A stretch of DNA of 6,568 bases from Bacillota bacterium (lineage in GTDB: Bacteria; Nitrospirota_A; Leptospirillia; Leptospirillales; JAMCRA01). Location: NCBI GenBank assembly GCA_023380285.1, contig JAMCRA010000010.1:1338-7905 (forward strand), in the 5' to 3' direction. Positions 1-6,300 of this stretch are shown in pieces; the first letter of the stretch is position 1; the number at the start of each line of letters is the position of its first letter. Both the position numbers and the translations under genes were made by a program. The notes under the pieces were generated by a model, which saw only the letters and a program-made list of their open reading frames with translations, did no database searches and was not told where the DNA came from.

Positions 1-2
1 GC

Positions 3-710
3 TTTGATGAAACCGGGTTTGACGATATCACCGTTAAGCCTGCCGAGGAACAACCCCCCGGAAAGGCGGTTACACAGCCCGGGGTGGCCAACAAAATCAA
101 ATCCTCAGAACCTCTTATCGCCCTATATAACACACATACCAGTGAGACCTTTGAACTGACAGACGGGTTAGCGCACCTCAAAGGAAAGGCAGGGGGTGTC
201 GTTGCAGTTGCCAGGGAAATCCAAAAAGTAATCCAGGAACAGTATGGCATAGCAGTAGCGTGTTCACCTGTGATTCATGACATGTCCTTTAATAAGTCTT
301 ACGCAGAATCACAGAAAACGGTCAACCGGCTGATCAAGGAAAACCCTAAACTCGAAATGTTGTTTGATATCCACCGGGACGGTTCCCTGACCAGAGAGCA
401 GAGTCTTACCAGGATTAACGGCCAGCCGGCAGCCAAAATCCTCATCGTCGTAGGGACCGATGCCAGGGCCGACAACCCCAGGTGGCGGGAGAATCTTGAA
501 TTCGCCAGAAAGGTTGCTGCCAAGATGGACAATATGTATCCCGGCCTTTCCAGGGGAATTGCCATTAAACAGGGCCGGTATAACCAGCAGTTCAGCACCA
601 AAGCCCTGCTGGTGGAAATCGGCAGCGCTAAAAACACCACTGATGAAGCGGTGGCCTCAGGCCGCCTGTTTGCCAATGTGGTGGTGGCGGTATTGAATGA
701 TAACTCATAA
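3..710 (+). CDS. spoIIP: Stage II sporulation protein P, C-terminal catalytic part (5' truncated by window)
   Basis: SpoIIP is a membrane-anchored cell-wall hydrolase (amidase and endopeptidase activities) that works with SpoIID and SpoIIM to drive engulfment of the forespore. The reading frame is open from base 3, so the gene begins before the window; the GTG at 84 lies inside a Pro/Glu-rich linker and is not the real start. The visible part is essentially the whole catalytic domain. Counting from codon 84, it has NTHTSE (H18), IHDMSFNKSY (H65), FDIHRDG (H97) and LLVEIGS (E178), the His/Glu pattern expected of the zinc-dependent SpoIIP fold. The missing N-terminus should hold the membrane anchor. 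The stop is TAA at 708-710, followed by a hairpin terminator, so it is the last gene of its transcript. In many Firmicutes spoIIP sits close to lepA; here other genes separate them. The family call is confident. Confidence 0.93.
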   Translation, partial: FDETGFDDITVKPAEEQPPGKAVTQPGVANKIKSSEPLIALYNTHTSETFELTDGLAHLKGKAGGVVAVAREIQKVIQEQYGIAVACSPVIHDMSFNKSYAESQKTVNRLIKENPKLEMLFDIHRDGSLTREQSLTRINGQPAAKILIVVGTDARADNPRWRENLEFARKVAAKMDNMYPGLSRGIAIKQGRYNQQFSTKALLVEIGSAKNTTDEAVASGRLFANVVVAVLNDNS

Positions 711-780
711 TCTTTGGGGTCTGTAGCTTTATTATTACAATATTTTTCTGTGAAACAATGCCGGAGACGAAATAAATAAG

Positions 781-809
781 ACCCCTCTCGATACCCGGGA
801 GGGGTTTTT
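781..809 (+). terminator. Rho-independent terminator after spoIIP, possibly bidirectional
   Basis: ACCCCTCTC (781-789) pairs with GGGAGGGGT (797-805) in a nine-pair stem with one G-U pair and a seven-base loop, followed by a run of five T (805-809). It lies 70 bases past the spoIIP stop and 38 bases past the end of the convergent cytochrome gene. Read on the - strand the same stem is followed by a T-rich CTTATTTATTT, so it may also stop the cytochrome transcript, though less well. Bases 711-780 show nothing else I can name. Confidence 0.85.
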
Positions 810-847
810 AAATGTTGAATGCTTCAAAAACCTTTCGATTATATTTC

Positions 848-1264
848 TTACTTCTTATGGCAGTCTTCGCAGATGGCCCGGTTGTCTTTCCGCTTTAGCC
901 TGGTTCCGGGGCCCAGGTAACCGGACACGGACCCGGTTTCAAGTCCGGAGGAAACCGTTCCATGGGGCAGGTGGCAGGTGATGCACATAATTTTCCCTGG
1001 AGTTCCTTCGAGGGGAAGGGTAGTAGTCAAATTGATATTTCCGTCCGCCGACTGGCCGTTCCAACTGAGAGTGACTCCCACCGAATGCTGAAAAGTGTTG
1101 TTGTTCCAGGTTGATATGTGGCCGCTGCCGGTTGGGGTCATATAATAGGTGTGGCAATTAAAGCAGACCTTGTTCATCCCATCTAGGTAATTGGGCCGTT
1201 CAGGGGCATCTCCCACAGGGTTAACGGCATATGCGTCAATGACTGTGGCAAATATTAAATCAGC
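848..1264 (-). CDS. Multiheme cytochrome c, C-terminal half (probably frame-broken from the upstream half)
   Basis: Carries three CXXCH heme c sites: CFNCH, CITCH and CEDCH (residues 18-22, 78-82 and 116-120 counting from the GTG at 1216), with nearby histidines (SGH, FQH, LPHG) as possible distal ligands. It ends in CEDCHKK, TAA at 848-850. The GTG at 1216 has no ribosome site and the product would have no signal peptide, so it could not reach the cell surface where heme c is attached. The frame stays open upstream to 1264 and reads FATVIDAYAVNPVGDAPERP before the first heme site. That is a natural continuation of the preceding frame, which ends in NNNYRLLISNELI. The coordinates here are the whole open stretch in this frame. 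I read it as the second half of one six-heme protein of the doubled-CXXCH type. An independent short cytochrome is less likely. Confidence 0.72.
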   Translation of the reverse strand, partial: ADLIFATVIDAYAVNPVGDAPERPNYLDGMNKVCFNCHTYYMTPTGSGHISTWNNNTFQHSVGVTLSWNGQSADGNINLTTTLPLEGTPGKIMCITCHLPHGTVSSGLETGSVSGYLGPGTRLKRKDNRAICEDCHKK

Positions 1265-2031
1265 TCATTGGATATGAGGAGCCGGTAGTTGTTGTTGCGG
1301 TCGTGGGAATCATGGCAGGACAGGCACTCACCGCCCGGCCCGGTCATGTCCAGCGGATGGCTCGATGTTACCGGACTGTTTTGCCCGCTGCCATCTTGGC
1401 CCCATACTCCCATGGTATTGGCATTGTATGGGCCGCCAAGGGATTTCTGCCAGTTTAACACTGTTACCAGTCCTGTGACCGGGTCCTTGGGACCGGCCGT
1501 TATAACCGCCCCGTTATACACATTATAACGGCTGCCGGTATTCATGAAGCCATGACAGGTGAAGCATAAGTCACTGGTGCTCGTACCGCGCAGAAGCTTT
1601 GGCCTTGGTGCGTTGTGAGTAATGTGGCAGTATTTGCACATATTGGTGTCATTGGCATAGTTGGCATGGGCGTTAATATCGGGCGGAAAGGTGTCGATGC
1701 GTACTCTGCTTGTACCATTTGTAATTTGAAAATACAAAATTGACCAGTTGGGTACACCCTGCTCCGAGTAAGACGCGGTGCCGGTGCCAATGGTCGGGTT
1801 TAATACTGTCCATGTATTTCCGTCGGTACTTTTTGCCAGGATATCGCCTGTAGTAAAAGGCCATTCAAGTCGGATATCGGTTTTATTCTGCGGGTCAGAT
1901 ATATTCGGGGTCATTGTAACCGGGACAGGCAGCGGGCCGGAAATAGAAGCGGCTTTTACCACAGGTACTGGCATTGTAAAGAAAAAAGCGGCGGCGAAGG
2001 TCAAAAAAATCCCTAGTTTAATTTTTCCCAA
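1255..2031 (-). CDS. Exported multiheme cytochrome c, N-terminal half (doubled CXXCH type)
   Basis: Probable extracytoplasmic electron carrier. From the N-terminus: a signal peptide (basic GKIK, a hydrophobic stretch, likely cleavage after VVKA); a domain of about 85 residues with the look of an Fn3-like beta sandwich (DIRLEWPF, STDGNTWTVL, WSILYFQIT); then three heme sites, CKYCH, CFTCH and CLSCH, near residues 132-136, 156-160 and 236-240. Extra histidines (CHITH, SSHPLDM, HDSHD) could be distal ligands. I chose the TTG at 2029-2031 because TGGAGG lies nine bases before it. The in-frame ATG at 2050-2052 has a GGGG box only one base away; using it would add seven residues. The protein ends abruptly after NYRLLISNELI at TAA 1255-1257, and the next frame carries on with three more heme sites, so this is probably the front of a frame-broken gene. 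The specific electron partner is unknown. Confidence 0.82.
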   Translation of the reverse strand: MGKIKLGIFLTFAAAFFFTMPVPVVKAASISGPLPVPVTMTPNISDPQNKTDIRLEWPFTTGDILAKSTDGNTWTVLNPTIGTGTASYSEQGVPNWSILYFQITNGTSRVRIDTFPPDINAHANYANDTNMCKYCHITHNAPRPKLLRGTSTSDLCFTCHGFMNTGSRYNVYNGAVITAGPKDPVTGLVTVLNWQKSLGGPYNANTMGVWGQDGSGQNSPVTSSHPLDMTGPGGECLSCHDSHDRNNNYRLLISNELI

Positions 2032-2067
2032 TGTTTTCAGCCTCCAGAGCATACCCCTTCTAAAATC

Positions 2068-2097
2068 ATTGTAAACTAAGGCTTATCTAAATGCCAT
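2068..2097 (-). promoter_or_regulatory. Candidate promoter of the cytochrome gene
   Basis: On the - strand TACAAT (2068-2073) matches the -10 consensus at five of six positions. ATGGCA (2092-2097) is a weak -35 with an 18-base spacer. Transcription would start near 2061, leaving about 30 bases before the TTG start at 2031. That fits the TTG better than the ATG at 2052. The -35 is poor, so the call is tentative. Confidence 0.3.
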
Positions 2098-2179
2098 GAG
2101 AAAAATTTAACAATTAGAAATGGCCGGATTTATTTGTGGGAGCGACTTTGCTGCTTTATTACTTGCCGGAGTCCGTATT

Positions 2180-2210
2180 GGAATAAAAGTGGAAGAAACC
2201 AGGCATAGTA
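2180..2210 (+). promoter_or_regulatory. Possible forespore (SigG/SigF-type) promoter of the small secreted protein
   Basis: GGAATA (2180-2185) and CATAGTA (2204-2210) are separated by 18 bases. This resembles the SigG pattern of B. subtilis as I recall it (GHATR, about 18 bases, CATNHTA), with one mismatch (G in place of H) in the -10. It lies about 35 bases before the ATG at 2245. No good SigA promoter is visible here: a perfect TTGACA at 2214-2219 is too close to the start to serve as a -35. Confidence 0.33.
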
Positions 2211-2244
2211 AAATTGACATGACAGTATTTAGAGGGTGAATGAA

Positions 2245-2604
2245 ATGAGAGACCGGACAATGATTATCCTGGCCTTGTTGTTTTTAACGCTGACCGTAGG
2301 GGTAGGGGTAAATAAATCACTGGCCGCCTGCAACACGTTGGTGGGAAAACCCATGGCTCCAGGAATTGGGGAAATGTACCGGCGTCAGGTTCCCTTGGCC
2401 GTAGACCAACTTGAAAAAGGTACCCGGTACGGAAAAAGCACGGCCAGGATGATAACCCGTAGTTATCCTGTTGCCGTAAAGGTGGTTGAGCGGGTAAAAA
2501 CAAGGGCCGAATCCGAGATAAAAGCCGGCTTAGCCGTTTGGCGGCAGTGGTATCGGAACACATTTAATAACGTGGGCAGTCGGGCCCGGTACGAAAAAAT
2601 ATAA
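2245..2604 (+). CDS. Small exported protein or lipoprotein, function unknown
   Basis: I do not recognise the family. The product is 119 residues. It starts with a short charged MRDR, then a hydrophobic segment (about residues 6-22), then NKSLAAC. LAAC fits a lipobox, making C29 a possible lipidated N-terminus, but the three polar residues before it also suit ordinary signal peptidase cleavage after SLA. The mature part is very basic (many Arg/Lys), probably largely helical (VDQLEKGTRYGKSTARMI, then KVVERVKTRAESEIKAGLAV), and ends in an aromatic and basic tail. I chose the ATG at 2245 because AGAGGGTG (2231-2238) lies six bases upstream; the GTG at 2236 would sit inside that site. It is followed closely by the murJ leader. 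A sporulation or envelope role is a guess from the upstream promoter-like sequence and the neighbours. Confidence 0.68.
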   Translation: MRDRTMIILALLFLTLTVGVGVNKSLAACNTLVGKPMAPGIGEMYRRQVPLAVDQLEKGTRYGKSTARMITRSYPVAVKVVERVKTRAESEIKAGLAVWRQWYRNTFNNVGSRARYEKI

Positions 2605-2613
2605 TGATATAAT
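2605..2613 (+). promoter_or_regulatory. Extended -10 promoter candidate for murJ (P1)
   Basis: TGATATAAT is a perfect TATAAT with the upstream TG of an extended -10 element. No -35 is visible at the right distance (2585-2590 reads CCCGGT), as can be the case for extended -10 promoters. Transcription would begin around 2620, directly at the left arm of the inverted repeat in the murJ leader. It sits just past the stop codon of the small exported protein (2602-2604). Confidence 0.45.
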
Positions 2614-2620
2614 AATTTGT

Positions 2621-2686
2621 CCTTTCCCAGTTAACCCAAATAATGATATATTAATTAGAGGTAAACTCTCGGGTTAACGAAAGGAG
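2621..2686 (+). promoter_or_regulatory. murJ 5' leader inverted repeat covering the ribosome site
   Basis: CCTTTC (2621-2626) and GTTAACCC (2630-2637) pair with GGGTTAAC (2671-2678) and GAAAGG (2679-2684). This gives 14 perfect pairs with a three-base bulge (CCA, 2627-2629). The right arm includes most of the murJ Shine-Dalgarno AAGGAG (2681-2686). A small inner hairpin AGAG-GTAAA-CTCT (2657-2669) lies in the loop. Folding would hide the ribosome site; alternatively GTTAACCC/GGGTTAAC could be a protein-binding operator. The pairing is seen directly; the regulatory role is inferred. Confidence 0.5.
2624..2652 (+). promoter_or_regulatory. Second promoter candidate for murJ (P2)
   Basis: TGATATATT (2644-2652) is a second extended -10 element. 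TTCCCA (2624-2629) is a four-of-six -35, separated from the TATATT hexamer by 17 bases. Transcription would start near 2659, inside the leader and past the left arm of the inverted repeat. The 11 bases ATAATGATATA occur at both promoters (2601-2611 and 2640-2650), 39 bases apart. Confidence 0.4.
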
Positions 2687-2693
2687 AAAACCA

Positions 2694-4256
2694 ATGTCTA
2701 CAGGCAAAAAGGTGGCTAAGGCTGCCGGAATGCTAATGATAGCAATGATGGTTTCACGGGCCCTTGGTTATGTCAGGGAAGCTTCTCTCGCCTCCGCCTT
2801 TGGCGCCAAGTGGCAGACGGATGCCTTCCTGGCAGCCTTCACAGTGCCGGACTTCCTTTATGACCTCCTGGTGGGAGGGGTGCTGAGTTCAGCTTTCATC
2901 CCGGTTTTCTCAAGCTACCTGGCCACCGACCGGGAAGAGGAGGCCTGGGAAGTAGCCAGTACCATGATAAACTTACTGTTTATCGTAATGGTTATCTGTG
3001 TAACTCTCGGAATGATATTTGCGGTTCCCTTGACTAAGCTGGTGGCGTACAAATTTACCGGGGAGACCCTGGCTTTGGCAGTAAAACTGTCCAGGCTAAT
3101 GTTTCCGGCTTTTGTTATTCTTGCGATGTACGGTCTGATGCAGGGTATCCTAAACTCTTACAAGCATTTCGCAGCACCCGCTATCGGGGCTATTGCATAT
3201 AATCTCTGTATCATAGTCTTCGGGCTGCTGCTGCAAAAAAAGTACGGCATCATGGGTTTTGCCATCGGCGTAGTGGCAGGGCATATCGCCAGTTTCTGCA
3301 TCCAGCTCCCGGTGGTCATAAAGAAAGGTTTGAGGTACCGGTTTACCTTTAATTTACGCCATCCCGGTGTCAGAAAGATGTTTTTGCTGATGGTTCCTAC
3401 AATGTTAGGACTCGCCGCCAACCGGGTCAACCTGGTGGTTAACCAGAGCCTGGCCTCCGGTATCAGTGAAGGAAGTATTACCGCCCTTAGGATGGCCAGC
3501 CGTTTAATGTGGCTGCCCCTGGGTGTTTTTGCAGGTTCCATATCAGTGGCTGTTTTCCCGACCCTGACATCCCAGGCGGCCAGGCAAGAGATGGCTGAGT
3601 TTAAACAGACCCTGTCCATGGGTATCAGGTCAATTTTTCTGATTACCATTCCGGCTTCTGTGGGCCTTGCAGTTCTCAGCGTACCCATAGTGAGGCTGCT
3701 TTTTGAGCGGGGTGAGTTTAACCCTGGGGCTACCCAGGTGACAGCTTATGCCTTGATTTTTTATTGTATAGGCCTGTTTGCCCAGTCGGCGGTATGGGTC
3801 GTGACCAGGGCTTACTACGCTTTGCTTGATACCCTCAGGCCGCTTTTGATTGCCGTGACTACAATTTTTATCAATGTGGCCCTCAATTTTGTCCTCCGTC
3901 CGGTGCTGGCTGAGCGGGGGCTGGCCCTCGCCTATTCATTGACGGGAATATATAACCTGTTAGTGCTGCTGTACATTCTGAGGACTAAAATCGGCCAGAT
4001 CGACCTTAAAAAAATTATCAGGTCCTTTGTCCTGGTTTCAGTTTCTTCGGCTGTTATGGGGGTAGTTACATACGGTGTGGCCGGTTTTCTGGGCACCCAC
4101 CTGGATTTGGCCCTTAGAATAAACCAGGTGATTCAGGTAGGCCTGTCCATTGTCGTTGGCCTGATCGTGTTTGCCGTGGCCGTACTGATGTGCCGCCTGG
4201 AGGAGACCGAACTTGTGATGGGCATTATTAAAAGGAAACTGAAAAGGGCCGGGTAA
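2694..4256 (+). CDS. murJ: Lipid II flippase MurJ (MviN/MOP family)
   Basis: Polytopic inner-membrane protein of 520 residues that moves the peptidoglycan precursor lipid II to the outer face of the membrane. Length and hydrophobic pattern fit the roughly 14 membrane segments of the family (E. coli MurJ has 511 residues). Family signatures are visible: SRALGYVREA near the N-terminus, with R22 and R28 at the places of E. coli R18 and R24; TDAF with D43 at the place of D39; GILNSYKHF around 151-159; and MASRLMWLPLG with R270 at the place of E. coli R270. The segment VPDFLYDLLVGG (51-62) lacks the arginine found at E. coli R52 (here Y56). The ATG at 2694 has AAGGAGA six bases upstream, a strong site that is nevertheless inside a predicted stem. 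It ends with a basic tail (KRKLKRAG). No terminator is seen after it, so some readthrough into lepA is possible. Confidence 0.95.
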   Translation: MSTGKKVAKAAGMLMIAMMVSRALGYVREASLASAFGAKWQTDAFLAAFTVPDFLYDLLVGGVLSSAFIPVFSSYLATDREEEAWEVASTMINLLFIVMVICVTLGMIFAVPLTKLVAYKFTGETLALAVKLSRLMFPAFVILAMYGLMQGILNSYKHFAAPAIGAIAYNLCIIVFGLLLQKKYGIMGFAIGVVAGHIASFCIQLPVVIKKGLRYRFTFNLRHPGVRKMFLLMVPTMLGLAANRVNLVVNQSLASGISEGSITALRMASRLMWLPLGVFAGSISVAVFPTLTSQAARQEMAEFKQTLSMGIRSIFLITIPASVGLAVLSVPIVRLLFERGEFNPGATQVTAYALIFYCIGLFAQSAVWVVTRAYYALLDTLRPLLIAVTTIFINVALNFVLRPVLAERGLALAYSLTGIYNLLVLLYILRTKIGQIDLKKIIRSFVLVSVSSAVMGVVTYGVAGFLGTHLDLALRINQVIQVGLSIVVGLIVFAVAVLMCRLEETELVMGIIKRKLKRAG

Positions 4257-4286
4257 CTCAGGAAACGTTTAGATATCAGAGTATTA

Positions 4287-4315
4287 TTGATTTGCCGGTG
4301 ACATGATGTTATAAT
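4287..4315 (+). promoter_or_regulatory. SigA-type extended -10 promoter of lepA-hemW
   Basis: TTGATT (4287-4292), a 17-base spacer, then TATAAT (4310-4315), preceded by TG at 4307-4308 so that the element reads TGTTATAAT. This is the clearest promoter in the window. Transcription would start near 4322 and give a leader of about 110 bases before the lepA start at 4433. Confidence 0.7.
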
Positions 4316-4378
4316 AATAAGGCTGAGATTTAGCTTTGAAGTTCACTGCTTTACTTATATCCGGAGTTTGATTAATTT

Positions 4379-4408
4379 CGCCCCAGGCTGCACCCCGGTC
4401 TGGGGGCG
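4379..4408 (+). other. G/C hairpin in the lepA leader
   Basis: CGCCCCAG (4379-4386) pairs with CTGGGGGCG (4400-4408), apart from one extra G, around a 13-base loop. No T run follows on either strand, so it is not a standard terminator. It ends ten bases before the lepA ribosome site, where it could slow ribosome loading or protect the transcript 5' region. Confidence 0.5.
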
Positions 4409-4417
4409 TTGCATAAA

Positions 4418-4425
4418 AGGGAGAG
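4418..4425 (+). promoter_or_regulatory. Ribosome site that sets the lepA start
   Basis: AGGGAGAG lies seven bases before the TTG at 4433 and ten before the GTG at 4436. The more upstream TTG at 4409 has no such site, since its first codons contain this one. The site therefore supports 4433 (or 4436) as the start. Confidence 0.7.
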
Positions 4426-4432
4426 AAAACAC

Positions 4433-6241
4433 TTGGTGGAAGTCGGAAGACATCAAAACACAAGGAACTTTTGCATAATTGCCCATATTGACCACGGCAA
4501 GTCCACTCTGGCTGACCGCCTGCTGGAGTTTACGGGTGCTTTAAGTGAGCGTGAAATGGCGGACCAGGTATTGGACCAGATGGACCTGGAACGGGAAAGG
4601 GGCATAACCATTAAAGCCCAGGCAGTTAGGCTTAACTACAAGGCTGACAATGGGGAGACTTATACCCTTAACCTTATTGACACCCCCGGCCATGTGGATT
4701 TTACCTATGAGGTTTCCCGCAGCCTGGCGGCCTGTGACGGCGCTATTCTGATAGTCGATGCGGCCCAGGGGATTGAAGCCCAGACTCTGGCCAATGTTTA
4801 CCTGGCCCTCGAACATAACCTGGAGATTATCCCGGTTATCAACAAGATAGACTTACCCAGTGCGGAACCGGACCGGGTGAAAAAGGAAATAGAGGATATA
4901 ATCGGTCTTGACGCCAGTGATGCTGTTCTGGCGTCTGCTAAGGAAGGCTTAGGGATAAAGGAGATTTTGGAACAAATTGTGGAGAAAATACCCCCCCCTA
5001 AGGGTGATGAATCAAAGCCCCTTAAGGCTTTGGTTTTTGATTCCCATTACGACCCTTATAAAGGGGTTATTGCCTATATCAGGATTATGGACGGGACTGT
5101 CAAACCCGGCATGGAAATCAAGATGATGTCAACGGGGAAGATTTTTGAGGTTAACGAAGTAGGAATATTTAGGCCTTTTATGACATCTGTGGACGAGTTG
5201 GGTGTCGGAGATGTCGGGTTTATTGCTGCCAGCATCAAAAATGTCAGGGATGTCAGGGTAGGTGACACTGTCACCAATGCTAAAAAACCTGCGGACAAAC
5301 CCCTTCCCGGTTACCGGCAGGTTACACCGATGGTTTTCTGCGGTTTGTTCCCCATCGACGGTGCGGACTACGACAATTTGAGGGATGCCCTGGAAAAATT
5401 GCAGTTGAATGACGGGTCTCTGATGTTTGAGCCGGAGACGTCAATCGCCCTGGGTTTCGGTTTCCGCTTGGGTTTTCTGGGGCTCCTGCATATGGAGATT
5501 ATTCAGGAACGCCTGGAAAGGGAGTATGGGCTTAGCCTGATTACAACTGCGCCCAGTGTAGTTTTCCGCATATACAAGACTGACGGAGAGGTTATTGAGA
5601 TTGATAACCCTACCAATATGCCCCCTGTGCAAAATATTAATAAGATGGAGGAACCCTTTGTCAAGGCTACTGCAATGGTTCCCAACCAGTATGTGGGGGC
5701 TGTCATGGACTTGGCCCAGGAAAAACGGGGTGTCTTCCTAAACATGGAATACCTTACGGAAACAAGGGTTACACTAACCTACGAAATGCCGCTCATCGAA
5801 ATTATCTATGATTTCTTTGACCTGTTAAAGTCCCGGTCGAAGGGGTATGCGTCTCTTGACTACGAGTTTACAGGTTACCGGGAGTCAGATCTGGTTAAGG
5901 TTGATATTATGGTTTCCGGGGAAATCGTTGATGCCCTGTCCAGTATAGTTCATAGCGACAAGGCGTATCAGAAGGGACGCCAGCTGGCGGACAAATTAAA
6001 AGATATTATTCCCAGGCACATGTTTGAAATACCTATCCAGGCTACTATTGGAAACAAGATTATTGCCAGGGAAACGGTTAAGGCCATGCGCAAGAACGTA
6101 TTGGCCAAATGCTACGGCGGGGATATTTCCCGGAAACGAAAACTCCTGGAGAAACAAAAAGAAGGAAAGAAACGGATGAAACAGGTTGGCAATGTGGAAA
6201 TCCCGCAAGAGGCATTTATGGCAGTGCTAAAAATAGAGTAA
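4433..6241 (+). CDS. lepA: Elongation factor 4 (LepA), ribosome-associated GTPase
   Basis: LepA/EF4 is a cytoplasmic translational GTPase that binds the ribosome and is linked to elongation under stress and to small-subunit assembly and initiation. All G motifs are intact (numbering from the TTG at 4433): AHIDHGKST (17-25), ERGITIK (55-61), DTPGH (83-87), NKID (137-140) and SAK (168-170). The EF-G-like domains follow, and the LepA-specific C-terminus is complete: [20 protein letters not shown] in its closely related form, then [18 protein letters not shown] and a QEAFMAVLK end. The product is 602 residues, the usual family length (about 600). Translation starts at TTG 4433, judged by the ribosome site at 4418-4425. 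It has its own promoter upstream and is followed by hemW, as in many Firmicutes. Nothing suggests loss of function. Confidence 0.97.
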   Translation: MVEVGRHQNTRNFCIIAHIDHGKSTLADRLLEFTGALSEREMADQVLDQMDLERERGITIKAQAVRLNYKADNGETYTLNLIDTPGHVDFTYEVSRSLAACDGAILIVDAAQGIEAQTLANVYLALEHNLEIIPVINKIDLPSAEPDRVKKEIEDIIGLDASDAVLASAKEGLGIKEILEQIVEKIPPPKGDESKPLKALVFDSHYDPYKGVIAYIRIMDGTVKPGMEIKMMSTGKIFEVNEVGIFRPFMTSVDELGVGDVGFIAASIKNVRDVRVGDTVTNAKKPADKPLPGYRQVTPMVFCGLFPIDGADYDNLRDALEKLQLNDGSLMFEPETSIALGFGFRLGFLGLLHMEIIQERLEREYGLSLITTAPSVVFRIYKTDGEVIEIDNPTNMPPVQNINKMEEPFVKATAMVPNQYVGAVMDLAQEKRGVFLNMEYLTETRVTLTYEMPLIEIIYDFFDLLKSRSKGYASLDYEFTGYRESDLVKVDIMVSGEIVDALSSIVHSDKAYQKGRQLADKLKDIIPRHMFEIPIQATIGNKIIARETVKAMRKNVLAKCYGGDISRKRKLLEKQKEGKKRMKQVGNVEIPQEAFMAVLKIE

Positions 6242-6247
6242 ACAAGC

Positions 6248-6282
6248 CACTGTTCACTAATCACTGTTCACTAATCACTAAT
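6248..6282 (+). repeat. Five tandem heptamers between lepA and hemW
   Basis: The order is CACTGTT, CACTAAT, CACTGTT, CACTAAT, CACTAAT, that is, CACTRWT-like units that differ only at two positions. They start seven bases after the lepA stop. Short tandem heptamers of this kind are known from several bacterial groups, notably cyanobacteria. Here the array fills the lepA-hemW gap and lies in the transcript leader of hemW. Confidence 0.9.
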
Positions 6283-6290
6283 ATTACGGC
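6264..6290 (+). repeat. Left arm of a perfect 27-base inverted repeat
   Basis: This stretch covers the last heptamers and the bases ATTACGGC after them. It is the exact reverse complement of 6542-6568. It ends ten bases before the hemW ATG. The bases outside it on the left (6248-6263) are more heptamers, which cannot be compared because the window ends. Confidence 0.95.
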
Positions 6291-6300
6291 GGTGTTTAAA

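Noticed and set aside
299..676. Long open frame on the - strand opposite spoIIP
   Set aside because: It lies fully inside spoIIP, has no ribosome site and its product has no recognisable features; it is a shadow of the real gene.
1255..1264. Programmed -1 frameshift site in the cytochrome gene
   Set aside because: The bases at the junction (CTG ATT TAA on the - strand) do not form an X XXY YYZ slippery heptamer, and no clear stimulatory stem was seen downstream; a simple indel is more likely.
2214..2219. Perfect TTGACA as a -35 box
   Set aside because: A -10 at 17 bases would fall at about 2237, inside the ribosome site and start of the small protein, where no TATAAT-like sequence exists.
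3158..3688. 176-codon - strand frame opposite murJ
   Set aside because: Fully antisense to a well-supported membrane protein, with no start signals; the length is explained by the murJ codon pattern.
4409..4432. TTG at 4409 as the lepA start
   Set aside because: It has no ribosome site, overlaps the end of the leader hairpin region, and its first codons contain the AGGGAGAG that serves the TTG at 4433.
6109..6300. Upstream extension of the hemW frame into the lepA 3' end
   Set aside because: The frame is open but reads repeat and lepA antiframe sequence; the conserved HemW N-terminus begins at 6301 with its own ribosome site.
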